Assembly (NCBI GenBank): GCA_963735115.1
Contig: CAVTJR010000003.1
Location: forward strand, 1,674,001 to 1,738,000
DNA length: 64,000 nt
Source of the DNA: JAKACA01 sp963735115
GTDB lineage: Bacteria; Actinomycetota; Acidimicrobiia; Acidimicrobiales; Bog-793
Direction: 5' to 3'
Shown here: positions 8,862 through 17,020 of the stretch, in pieces
How positions within the stretch are numbered: the stretch's first letter is position 1
Layout of the letters: every line of letters starts with the position of its first letter
Made by a program: the position numbers and the translations under genes
The notes under the pieces: generated by a model
Told to the model about the DNA's origin: nothing
The model's input: the letters and a program-made list of their open reading frames with translations, nothing else
The model's database searches: none

Positions 8862-9100
8862 CGCTTTCGTCCTCCCGGGGAACCGTGTCACGGAGAACCG
8901 TAGCTGGCGGGCTTCCGGGCGTCCGGCTGCGAGACGATGAATCTGAGGCGTCTCGTGGACGAGGCGAAGGTCAACACCGGCCGAGAGTTGACCCTCTCCC
9001 CTGTTCGTCACCGCGATGAGGATCGGGTGCTCGTGGGCGACCGATCCAGGCTCGGAGCCTTTCCCCGCAGCGACATCGGAGCTAGATTGCGGGCAAGGGG

Positions 9101-11299
9101 ATGACGACGGCAGAGCAAGCGACTTGCCCGAATTGTGGTCGCCAAAACGAGGCGACTCAGCGATTCTGCGGCTCATGCGGCCACCAGCTCGCGCGGGTTT
9201 GCCCGAGATGCGCTGAGTCGTACCCTGTCGGCTTCAACTTCTGCGGAAGTTGCGGCGCCATTCTGAGCCCCGAGGCGCCACCGCTTGCCGGGGAGGAGCG
9301 GCGCGTGCTCAGCGTGCTGTTCGCTGACCTCGTCGGGTTCACGTCTCGATCGGAGCGGCTCGACCCGGAGGACGTGCAGGCGTTCCTCGAGCCCTACTAC
9401 GCCTGTTTACGCGACCAGATACAGGCCTTCGGCGGTGAGGTAGAGAAGTATGTGGGCGACGCCGTGGTAGGCGTGTTCGGTGCTCCCACGGCCCACGGCG
9501 ACGACCCGGAGCGAGCGGTGAGAGCCGCCTTGACGATCCGCGATTCCCTCGCGGAGATGAACGCCGCGGATCCCAGTCTCGATCTTCAGGTCCGCATCGC
9601 TGTCAACACGGGGGAGGCGATCGTCACCGCCAAGATGTGGGCTGGCGAGGCGATGGTGACGGGAGATTCCGTCAACACAGCAGCCCGCCTGCAGGTTGCG
9701 GCGCCAAACAACTCGGTGCTCGTGGGCGAAGAGACGTATCGCTCGACGAGGTTCGTCATCGAGTACGAAGCAGTGGACCCGATCTTCGTGAAGGGCAAGC
9801 AAGCACCCGTGTCAGCGTGGCTGGCTATCTCCGCTGCACGACCCCCGGGTGAGCGTGCAGCGGAGAGAGTCCCCCTCGTAGGACGGCGGGACGAGCTTGC
9901 GGCCCTCTCGGAACGCTTTGACCACGTTCTCGTCCGCCGCCACGCCCATTTGGCCACCGTGTTCGGTCTTCCGGGAGTGGGCAAAAGCCGACTCGCCACG
10001 GAATTCGCCGCCACGGTCGCGGGTGCAGGTGGACGGATCATCCGAGGAAGGTGCCTTCCCTACGGCGAGAGCGGGGCATATGGCGCCTTCGCTCAGCAGA
10101 TCAAGCAAGTCGCCGACATCCTTGATAGCGACTCTGCCTTGCTGGCTGTAGACAAGCTCAGGCGGGCGACGGAGACTCTGCTCGGGGAGGACGAGGCCCA
10201 GGAGCTCACGCCCCACCTCGCCATCCTGCTTGGCATCGATTCCGCAGGCGACGCCAGCGACCGATTGACGCTCTTTTTTGCTGCTCGGCGCTTTGTTGAG
10301 GCCCTGGCGAAGCGACAGCCCGCCGTGCTCGTGTTCGAGGACATTCAGTGGGCGGATCCCACCTTGCTCGACCTCCTTCAGCACCTCGCCTCGAGGATCC
10401 GCGAGAGCCCTCTGATGATGCTTGCCCTGTCCCGGCCGGAATTCCTAGCCGAGCGTCCGAACTGGGGAGCCGGACTTCCCGCCTACATGTCGCTGTCCCT
10501 GGAACCTCTGGACGTGCCGGAATCCCGCGAGCTTGCTCGCCGGCTGCTCGCTCGCTCCTCGGCGGAAGCTGCGGCGGAGACCGTCGCTCAATTGGCTGCG
10601 ACTGGAGAAGGCAACCCACTGTTTATCGAGGAATTGGTGGCGTCCCTTTCGGAGCGAGCGACTGCATCGGCGCAGGAGCTCCCGACGAGCATCCGCGGCA
10701 TCGTGGCTGGCCGGCTCGATGCTCTTCCGGCCGCCGAGCGGTCGGTTCTGCTGGACGCATCGATCGTGGGGAAGGTGTTCTGGGCCAGCGTGATAGCCCG
10801 ACTTGGCGACCGCGGCGAACGGCTCGGCGAACTCCTCGACGTCCTGGAAGGGCGGGATCTGATCCGGCGAGAGCCTGTTTCCCGCATCAGTGGGCACGAT
10901 CAGTTTCGGTTCAAGCACATCTTGATCAGAGACGTGGCGTATGGCACCCTGCCGAGGGCCAAGAGGCGAGACGGACACGGGATCGTCGCTCGCTTCTTGG
11001 AGGAGGTGGGGCTCGAAAGGGATTCGCTCGCCGTTCTCGCACACCATTGGCAGCAGGCTGGCAATCAGGAAAGAGCTGTCGAATGCCTCCTGGCCGTGGC
11101 AGAACAGGCCGGTCGTGGATGGGCGAAGCAGGAAGCCGTCCGCTATTACAAAGAAGCGCTGCGATTGCTGCCGGCAGAGGACGTAACACGTAGACGGCGT
11201 ATTCGCATGCAGTGCGCCGTGGCTGAGCAGATGGCGTACCACGTTCCGGACGCAGTGTCGCTCAACCGCGGCCAAGCGAGCCAAACCCCGATCACGTAA
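9101..11299 (+). CDS. Zinc-ribbon / class III cyclase / STAND ATPase regulator
   Basis: A 732-aa three-part signalling protein. Residues 9-51 are a double zinc ribbon (CPNC...CGSC, CPRC...CGSC). Residues 68-240 are a class III nucleotidyl cyclase domain with metal-binding Asp76 (FADLVGFT) and Asp120 (EKYVGD) and a Lys at the substrate-specifying position. From about residue 260 an AAA/STAND ATPase follows, with Walker A GLPGVGKS (289-296) and Walker B VLVFEDIQWADP, then TPR-like helices. The C-terminus is short compared with the 1,000+ aa usual for this architecture: the TPR region stops soon after a WAKQEAVRYYKEAL repeat, so a 3' truncation is possible. The role is likely cAMP-producing or nucleotide-sensing transcription control. 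Confidence 0.88.
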   Translation: MTTAEQATCPNCGRQNEATQRFCGSCGHQLARVCPRCAESYPVGFNFCGSCGAILSPEAPPLAGEERRVLSVLFADLVGFTSRSERLDPEDVQAFLEPYYACLRDQIQAFGGEVEKYVGDAVVGVFGAPTAHGDDPERAVRAALTIRDSLAEMNAADPSLDLQVRIAVNTGEAIVTAKMWAGEAMVTGDSVNTAARLQVAAPNNSVLVGEETYRSTRFVIEYEAVDPIFVKGKQAPVSAWLAISAARPPGERAAERVPLVGRRDELAALSERFDHVLVRRHAHLATVFGLPGVGKSRLATEFAATVAGAGGRIIRGRCLPYGESGAYGAFAQQIKQVADILDSDSALLAVDKLRRATETLLGEDEAQELTPHLAILLGIDSAGDASDRLTLFFAARRFVEALAKRQPAVLVFEDIQWADPTLLDLLQHLASRIRESPLMMLALSRPEFLAERPNWGAGLPAYMSLSLEPLDVPESRELARRLLARSSAEAAAETVAQLAATGEGNPLFIEELVASLSERATASAQELPTSIRGIVAGRLDALPAAERSVLLDASIVGKVFWASVIARLGDRGERLGELLDVLEGRDLIRREPVSRISGHDQFRFKHILIRDVAYGTLPRAKRRDGHGIVARFLEEVGLERDSLAVLAHHWQQAGNQERAVECLLAVAEQAGRGWAKQEAVRYYKEALRLLPAEDVTRRRRIRMQCAVAEQMAYHVPDAVSLNRGQASQTPIT

Positions 11300-11350
11300 G
11301 AGCCTCGGCTTTCCGCACGGACGTTCGCACGCGGCAGTCCGGCAGCTGCC

Positions 11351-11897
11351 TCAGTGGGCAGCTTGCAGCTCGAACGTTGTCTCCACCGGCACTCCCTGAC
11401 GGAGCGTGTTCAGCACCACGCAATATCGCTCGGCACTTCTGAGCAGGCGCTCGGTCCGATCGGACGGCTCGCCCTCGTGCACCGTGACTCTCGTACGGCA
11501 TCGGATCCCGGTGAGGCCAATCGGAAACTCCTTGCCCATAGCGAGGGTTCCCCGGGGATCCCAGTCACCCTCGACATCGACCTGCAGCTCCTCGAGCTCG
11601 ATTCCCATGTTGGCGGCAACCATTCGAAGCGTGATCTCCTGGCAGGCCGCCAGAGCTCCGAGCAGCAGAATCCGCTGAGCACGGGGCGTCGCCTTCTCCG
11701 CCGACGGCGGGATGTGCTCCCGAGTTCCACTTGGCGCCGGGAACGCTCGCAGGCTCCACGTCGGCGTGGAGAGGATCCGACAGATCGCCACTCCCGCCCC
11801 GCACACGGAGTTGGATGGCGAAGCCGGGCGGTTCAGTCGCGTAGCGCTCGCGCAGCTGACGTTGGGTTTCCCGGATGTTCACTCGAGCCGTCGTCAC
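11351..11897 (-). pseudogene. OsmC-family peroxidase gene with a single-base frameshift
   Basis: GTG 11897 has an ideal ribosome site (AGGAGGT, 8 bases away). It begins an OsmC-like protein (VNIRETQRQLRERYATEP, then DLSDPLHADVEPASVPG and HPAVGGEGDAPCSAD). At about 11674 one extra base shifts the frame. The rest, LLLGALAACQEITLRMVAA with the reactive Cys, then GIRCRTRVTVHEGE to the stop at 11351, is in the next frame. Joined, the two parts make one normal-length OsmC/Ohr protein of about 181 residues, a thiol peroxidase for organic hydroperoxides. No slippery sequence or shift signal is seen. It is either a recent pseudogene or an assembly indel. Confidence 0.75.
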
Positions 11898-11971
11898 TGA
11901 TGGTTACCTCCTGAGGAAACCTCCGCCTAAGAGGGCGCCCGATGCCCTGTGACCGTGCTAGCGGTCGTGAG

Positions 11972-12253
11972 CTACAAGGGAAAATCGGCCGGTGTGACAT
12001 CGCCCCCGATCTCGTACACGTGATCCACGACATGCTGGCCGAGGAGCTCGGCATGTTGTCTGACGATCTCCTCGCTGGGCGCCTGGTACACGCAGAACGA
12101 CTTCAGTGTGCCATCAGCGTCGGCCACGACATGGCTGTGCTCCCAAACGATGTCTGGGAAGCTTTCAACGGCTATGCGCTTCGACCTCGTGGCAACATCG
12201 GCGAGCTCGTCCTCACCGACGTCGTAGGTCCGCTCGATCAGGTATTTGGGCAC
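11972..12253 (-). CDS. DUF4242 (SCO4226 nickel-binding-like) small protein
   Basis: A 93-aa protein starting at GTG 12253 with GGGAGGAGAG just upstream. It begins PKYLIERTYDVGEDELADVA and continues WEHSHVVADADGTLKSFCVYQAPSEE, the typical DUF4242 ferredoxin-like fold of which Streptomyces SCO4226 binds nickel. The CVYQAP block and the conserved His of EHSHV match the family. It lies 74 bases upstream of the broken OsmC gene on the same strand, so both were probably one transcript. Metal binding is inferred from the family only. Confidence 0.75.
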   Translation of the reverse strand: MPKYLIERTYDVGEDELADVATRSKRIAVESFPDIVWEHSHVVADADGTLKSFCVYQAPSEEIVRQHAELLGQHVVDHVYEIGGDVTPADFPL

Positions 12254-12391
12254 GTTCGCTCTCCTCCCGGCCACTGTGTCAGGGCCTTCATCCGACGAGA
12301 CCCGTTTCGCGCGGGTCTGCCGAATTCCGTCCTCGCCAGAATTGCGTGACGTCTCTGTGCCACCGGACGGCACACCTGATTCAATTGCGCC

Positions 12392-14347
12392 ATGGGCGCG
12401 GTCACACCGGCGGCGAGCAGCGCAAAGTCGCGTCTCGAGGTTGCCGAGACGTTCCGTCGAGGGGGACGCCTGGCCGAGGCCCGCCAAAGCTTCCTTGATG
12501 CCGCCACGGCAGCCGACGAAGCCGGGGACAAACAGTCTCTCGTCGTGGCGGCTCTCGGAGCAGGTGGTTTGTGGGTCCACGAGCACCGAGACGTCGTGGA
12601 ACGCGCCAGGGTCGAGGCGCTCTGGGAGCAGGCCCTGGACATGGCCGTGCCGGGCTCGCTGGATGAGGCACGGCTCCTCGTGCGCACGACGGCCGAAGCG
12701 GTCTACAGCGGAGAACCGATCGAGCCGGTGGTCGCCGCCATGGAGATCGTGCGCACCTTTGGCGCCGACCAGGCCGTGGCCGAAGCGTTGAGCACGCTGC
12801 ATCACGTGTTGCTCGGCCCCGAGCATGCCCACGATCGTTTGGAGCTGGCCGGAGAGCTGATCGCCAGCGCTGCCAGGGCGAAGGACCCACTGCTGGCGCT
12901 GATGGGGCTCTGTTGGCGAACGGTCGACCTGTTCCTGCTCGGCGACCCGCGAGCTCGCCAGTCGCTCACCGAAATGCGCGAACGGTCGGTCGCGGCAGAC
13001 TGCGCGGCCCTCGTGTTCATCACCGAAGTGCTCGACGCCATGTTGCTCGCCCGTGCCGGCAAGCTGGAGCAGGCTGAGCAGGCCGCTGCGCTCGCACTCG
13101 AGCGTGGCACCTCCGCCGGAGACCCGGACGCCCCGGCGTACTACGCCGCCATGATCGCGGCACTCAGATGGTGGCAAGGCCGTGCAGCGGAGATCGTCGA
13201 CGTCGTTCGCACGATCTCGGCGTCACCTCGCCTGGGGCTCAACGACCATGGGTATGTGGCCGCCGATGGCGTGCTCTCGGCGACCATCGGAGACTTCGAC
13301 GCAGCCGAAGAGGCGCTCGCACGTCTCAACGGGATCGGCCTCGGCAACCTGCCTCACTCGAGCAGCTGGCTGACGACCCAGTTGCTCGTGAGCGAGGCGG
13401 CGTACCTTCTCGGTGACGCCGAGACCGCCATCGCCGCCGCCGAGCAGTTACGTCCGTACATCAACTTGCCCGTGATGCCTTCGCTGGCTGTCGTCTGCCT
13501 GGGCTCACCGGAGTATGGCCTCGGGCTGGCCGCAGCGCTGACCGGTGAGCTGGACGACGCCGTCGCCCATTTGCAATCGGCGCTGCGCGTCGACCGTCGC
13601 CTCGGCAGCCGGCCGATGGCGACGCTGACCGAGCACGCCCTTGCGGAAGCTCTCACGGCTCGGGCGGCTGCGGGCGACGAGGAGCTCGCGAACGATCTCG
13701 AGCAGCGAGCGCAGGATCGGGCGCAAGGCATGGGTCTCGTCCTCCCGGAGCGCCTGTCGTCGTCGCCCTCCCGACGCCGCCAGTCGAGCTCCAGGTCCAG
13801 GCGGCACGCCATGATCGACCGGGTGGGCAGCGGGCGATGGCGCATCGAGGTCGAGGGCAGGGGCACGCTGTTCGCCGATCGAGTCGGCATGTCGTATCTC
13901 GCCCAACTGATCGGACAACCTGGCCAGGACGTCGACGTCTTCGTACTGGTGGCCAACGGCCGGCTCCCGAGAGAGCCTGACGAGTCGATACTGGATGACG
14001 AGGCGCTCCGGCAGTACCGGCAGCGAGCGCGAGAGTTGCGCTCCCTTCTCGTGCGAGGCACTGCGTCCCGCCGTCAGGCAGAGCAGTACCGCGCCGAGCT
14101 CGAGACGCTGACAGAGGGTCTCCGCGCCCTCACTCGACTCGACGGCCGTTCACGCAGCTTCGTCGGCAATCATGAACGAGCCCGTACGGCTGTGAGAAAG
14201 GCCGTCGTTCGGGCCATCAACGTCATCGCCGGCACCGAGCCGAGTCTCGGGGAGCATCTCGTCAAATCGATCAGTACGGGTGCGAGCTGTCGCTACACAC
14301 CGGACCCGCATTGGTCGATCACGGTTGGTGACAACCTGCAACACTGA
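12392..14347 (+). CDS. TPR-domain protein with a conserved C-terminal effector-like module
   Basis: A 651-aa protein. Residues 10-450 are Ala/Leu-rich paired helices typical of TPR repeats (for example AGKLEQAEQAAALALERG). After a Ser/Arg-rich linker comes a C-terminal module of about 180 residues: RWRIEVEGRGTLFADRVGM, then QYRQRARELRSLL, ERARTAVRKAVVRAIN and ISTGASCRYTPDP. I recognise this module from large mycobacterial and acidimicrobial regulators, where it follows a TPR or ATPase region, but its function is not established. There is no ATPase P-loop and no LuxR helix-turn-helix. It is divergent from the DUF4242 gene, 138 bases away. A scaffolding or DNA-binding regulatory role is inferred. 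Confidence 0.7.
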   Translation: MGAVTPAASSAKSRLEVAETFRRGGRLAEARQSFLDAATAADEAGDKQSLVVAALGAGGLWVHEHRDVVERARVEALWEQALDMAVPGSLDEARLLVRTTAEAVYSGEPIEPVVAAMEIVRTFGADQAVAEALSTLHHVLLGPEHAHDRLELAGELIASAARAKDPLLALMGLCWRTVDLFLLGDPRARQSLTEMRERSVAADCAALVFITEVLDAMLLARAGKLEQAEQAAALALERGTSAGDPDAPAYYAAMIAALRWWQGRAAEIVDVVRTISASPRLGLNDHGYVAADGVLSATIGDFDAAEEALARLNGIGLGNLPHSSSWLTTQLLVSEAAYLLGDAETAIAAAEQLRPYINLPVMPSLAVVCLGSPEYGLGLAAALTGELDDAVAHLQSALRVDRRLGSRPMATLTEHALAEALTARAAAGDEELANDLEQRAQDRAQGMGLVLPERLSSSPSRRRQSSSRSRRHAMIDRVGSGRWRIEVEGRGTLFADRVGMSYLAQLIGQPGQDVDVFVLVANGRLPREPDESILDDEALRQYRQRARELRSLLVRGTASRRQAEQYRAELETLTEGLRALTRLDGRSRSFVGNHERARTAVRKAVVRAINVIAGTEPSLGEHLVKSISTGASCRYTPDPHWSITVGDNLQH

Positions 14348-14432
14348 GCCACGGCTTCGCCGCCTCGAGTCGACGGCCCTCCATCTCGCCGCCCTAGAGG
14401 CGCGTGCGTCACCTCGCCGTCACGGGCCTGTG

Positions 14433-15296
14433 TCAGCGCTCGGCGTGCTCGCGCCACCACTGCCAGGCCTCAGCCGCCCAGGCGTCGTGCTGAGAATGGA
14501 ACGTGCGAGCGGCCGTTTGTCCGGGCCAGGCCGCTGGGAGCAACTGGGCGGGCAGCCCGGGGTCGGCGGCTGGGAAGTGTCGCCAGTCGTGCACCAACCG
14601 GGCGAGGGCGGCGAACGCCTGAGCCCGACTCGCTGGCGACTGGGCGCGGGAGGCGGCGATGAAGTCGGCGTACTGAGCCGCCACGGTGTCCAGGTCCCAG
14701 ATGTGCCCGACCCGCTCCTCGACCGATCCCATCGCTCCGGGGCGGCCAACCCATGAGACGGGTCCGTTGGTCAAGTCCAGGTCCTCGAAGATGGCCCAGG
14801 CGGCGGCTTCTCGGTCTGCCCAAGGCGTCACCCAGGCGCCTGGTGCCAACGAGCCGAAGCCCTCCCAAGTCATACGCGTCCTGAGACGGGCGCGCAGGTG
14901 GCGGTTGTGTTCCGGGACGCTTGCGAGCACCAACAACCACAGACCGTCCCAGACTCCGGCCTCGAGGCCGAAGCTGTAGATGCGGGCCGCTCCTTCCCGT
15001 AGGAGTCGCTCCGCCCTCGGGGTGAGCGTCCAGCGAGTCCGACGCCCGACTCGCTCGGCGGCAACAAAGCCACGCTCGCTCGAACGGGCGAGAGCTTGGC
15101 GGGCGGCTCCTTCTTCGACGCCGAGCAGCTCAAGGGCCCCGACCAGCGTTGCCGTCCAGACCAGCCCTCCGTCGGGGAGGACGAATTCGCCGAGCAGCGT
15201 CAAGAGGAGCGTCCGGGCGCTCGGGGCCGCTTCGGTCCGGCGAGCAGGTGTCCAGTCGCCTGCCGAAATATTCGACGATTTCTTGACGTTCGACAC
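14433..15296 (-). CDS. PaaX-family transcriptional regulator
   Basis: A 287-aa protein with the PaaX layout. The N-terminal winged helix-turn-helix contains ARTLLLTLLGEFVLPDGG and GAARQALARSSERGFVAA. The central domain has LRARLRTRMTWEGFGSLAPG, and the C-terminal domain has LVHDWRHFPAADPGLPAQLLP. PaaX repressors sense aryl-CoA, classically phenylacetyl-CoA. Here the gene diverges from the benzoyl-CoA pathway genes, so benzoyl-CoA is a plausible inducer (inferred). The start is GTG 15296, the only start codon before the HTH. It leaves an unusually long N-terminus whose first codons overlap the promoter proposed for boxC. Confidence 0.85.
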   Translation of the reverse strand: MSNVKKSSNISAGDWTPARRTEAAPSARTLLLTLLGEFVLPDGGLVWTATLVGALELLGVEEGAARQALARSSERGFVAAERVGRRTRWTLTPRAERLLREGAARIYSFGLEAGVWDGLWLLVLASVPEHNRHLRARLRTRMTWEGFGSLAPGAWVTPWADREAAAWAIFEDLDLTNGPVSWVGRPGAMGSVEERVGHIWDLDTVAAQYADFIAASRAQSPASRAQAFAALARLVHDWRHFPAADPGLPAQLLPAAWPGQTAARTFHSQHDAWAAEAWQWWREHAER

Positions 15297-15310
15297 TGTT
15301 CCTGTAGCAT
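15283..15310 (+). promoter_or_regulatory. Predicted boxCB promoter
   Basis: TTGACG (15283-15288) and TAGCAT (15305-15310), with a 16-bp spacer, form a good housekeeping-sigma promoter 36 bases before boxC. The -35 lies inside the first codons of the divergent paaX-like gene. The half-site-like repeats ATTCGACGA and GTTCGACAC (about 15270-15295) overlap it and could be repressor contacts. That part is inference. Confidence 0.5.
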
Positions 15311-15345
15311 ATCCCGGGGCTCGAACGCAGTGAAGAGAGGCGCCT

Positions 15346-17019
15346 GTGCCCGAGGAAGAGGGACGGACGGTCAGCGTTATCGACTTCGCCTGCCAGCCGG
15401 GCAGCTACCGGCATTGGCGGCTCGAGACCGAAGGTCCAGTGGCGACGGTGACGATGGTCGTCGATCCGCGTGGCGGCCTCGCGGACGATTACGAGTTGAA
15501 GCTCAATTCATACGACCTGAGCGTCGACATCGAGCTCTACGGCATCGTCCAACGGCTCCGGTTCGAGCATCCCGAGATTGGATGCGTCGTCCTGACGGGC
15601 GGTCTCGAGAAGGTGTTCTGCGCCGGCGCGAACATCCAGATGCTGGCGGGTTCGAGCCACGACCACAAGGTGAACTTCTGCAAGTTCACCAACGAAACCC
15701 GCCTCGGTATCGAGGATGCGAGTGAGGTCTCCGGGCAGCGATGGGTCGCCGCCATCAACGGCACGGCGGCGGGTGGCGGCTACGAGTTGGCCCTGGCCTG
15801 CGACGAGATACTCCTTGTCGACGACAGGTCCTCGACCGTGTCGCTCCCGGAGGTGCCGCTGCTCGGGGTCCTGCCGGGCACGGGCGGGTTGACGAGAGTC
15901 GTCGACAAGCGTCGAGTGCGGCGCGACCTGGCGGATTTGTTCGCTACCCGGGCCGAGGGCGTGAGGGGCGAGCAGGCTGTCGCCTGGGGTCTGGTCGACT
16001 CGATGGCGCCGCCGTCAGGTTTCGTGGCGCACGTGCGCCGGCGAGCCGAAGCCATTGCCGCCGAGTCCGACCGGCCAGGCGGCCGCGGCGTGGCGCTCCG
16101 CTCGCTCACTCGAGAGATGAGCGACGACCGGATCGGATACTCGCACCTCAGCGTCGAGCTCGATCGCAGGATGGCAGCCGCCCACTTCGTCGTCGAAGGG
16201 CCGGCCGGCGCCGAGCCAGCCACGGCCGAGGAACTTCTCGAAGCCGGCGACACCGCATGGGTCCTGGCGTTGTGCCGGGAGCTAGACGACGCCATTCTCC
16301 ACCTGCGGTTCAACGAGCCTGAGCTCGGGACCTGGGTGTTGCGTAGCACTGGCGACACCGATGCCGTGCTCGGGGTCGACGACACGCTCGGCGGCCTCTC
16401 CGACCACTGGCTGGTGAGGGAGATCCGGGCGTACTGGAAGCGGACTCTGAAGCGCTTCGACACCTCGGCGCGCACGCTCGTCGCTCTCGTCGAGCCGGGG
16501 AGCTGCTTCGCCGGCACCCTCGCTGAGTTGGTGATGGCGGCAGACCGCAGTTTCATGTTCGACGGCGAGCCCGAGACCGATCTGCCTGCGCCTACCTTGA
16601 CCCTTTCATTGGCCAATGACGGGTTGTACCCCATGGCAAATGGGCTCAGCCGCCTGGCCACACGATTCTGGGGCCACGACGAACAGCTCGCCACCGCGCG
16701 AGATCACTTCGGCAAGCGCCTGACTGCCAGCGAGTGCGTCGACCTTGGCCTGGTGACTTTCGCCGTGGACAATCTCGACTGGGAGGACGAAGTACGCCTC
16801 ACCCTCGACGAGCGGGCGGCCTTCTCGCCCGACGCCCTCACCGGGCTCGAGGCCAACCTGCGCTATGCCGGACCCGAAACAATGGAGACCAAGATCTTCG
16901 CCCGCCTCTCCGCGTGGCAGAACTGGATATTCCTCCGCCCGAACGCCTCCGGACCCGAAGGAGCGCTCCGTCGCTATGGGACTGGATCGCGGCCATCGTA
17001 CGATCCGAAGCGAGTGTGA
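15346..17019 (+). CDS. boxC: 2,3-epoxybenzoyl-CoA dihydrolase (BoxC)
   Basis: A 557-aa enzyme matching BoxC in length and order. It opens with FACQPGSYRHWRLETEGPVA, followed by the BoxC-specific DDYELKLNSYDLSVDIEL. Its N-terminal crotonase domain contains VFCAGANIQMLAG and AAINGTAAGGGYELALACDE (oxyanion-hole region), and its C-terminal crotonase-like half contains ALVEPGSCFAGTLAELVMAAD. BoxC opens the ring of 2,3-epoxybenzoyl-CoA hydrolytically, releasing formate and a C6 aldehyde-CoA product. The start is GTG 15346 with GAGAGG seven bases upstream. One base separates its stop from boxB, so the pair is co-translated. Confidence 0.93.
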   Translation: MPEEEGRTVSVIDFACQPGSYRHWRLETEGPVATVTMVVDPRGGLADDYELKLNSYDLSVDIELYGIVQRLRFEHPEIGCVVLTGGLEKVFCAGANIQMLAGSSHDHKVNFCKFTNETRLGIEDASEVSGQRWVAAINGTAAGGGYELALACDEILLVDDRSSTVSLPEVPLLGVLPGTGGLTRVVDKRRVRRDLADLFATRAEGVRGEQAVAWGLVDSMAPPSGFVAHVRRRAEAIAAESDRPGGRGVALRSLTREMSDDRIGYSHLSVELDRRMAAAHFVVEGPAGAEPATAEELLEAGDTAWVLALCRELDDAILHLRFNEPELGTWVLRSTGDTDAVLGVDDTLGGLSDHWLVREIRAYWKRTLKRFDTSARTLVALVEPGSCFAGTLAELVMAADRSFMFDGEPETDLPAPTLTLSLANDGLYPMANGLSRLATRFWGHDEQLATARDHFGKRLTASECVDLGLVTFAVDNLDWEDEVRLTLDERAAFSPDALTGLEANLRYAGPETMETKIFARLSAWQNWIFLRPNASGPEGALRRYGTGSRPSYDPKRV

Positions 17020-17020
17020 C

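Noticed and set aside
11660..11690. Programmed ribosomal frameshift in the OsmC gene
   Set aside because: No slippery heptamer, internal Shine-Dalgarno or downstream stem fits, and OsmC genes are not known to use frameshifting.
14433..15296. Assignment of the PaaX-like gene to phenylacetate catabolism
   Set aside because: No paa genes are in the window; its divergent neighbour is the box operon, so phenylacetate control is not supported by context.
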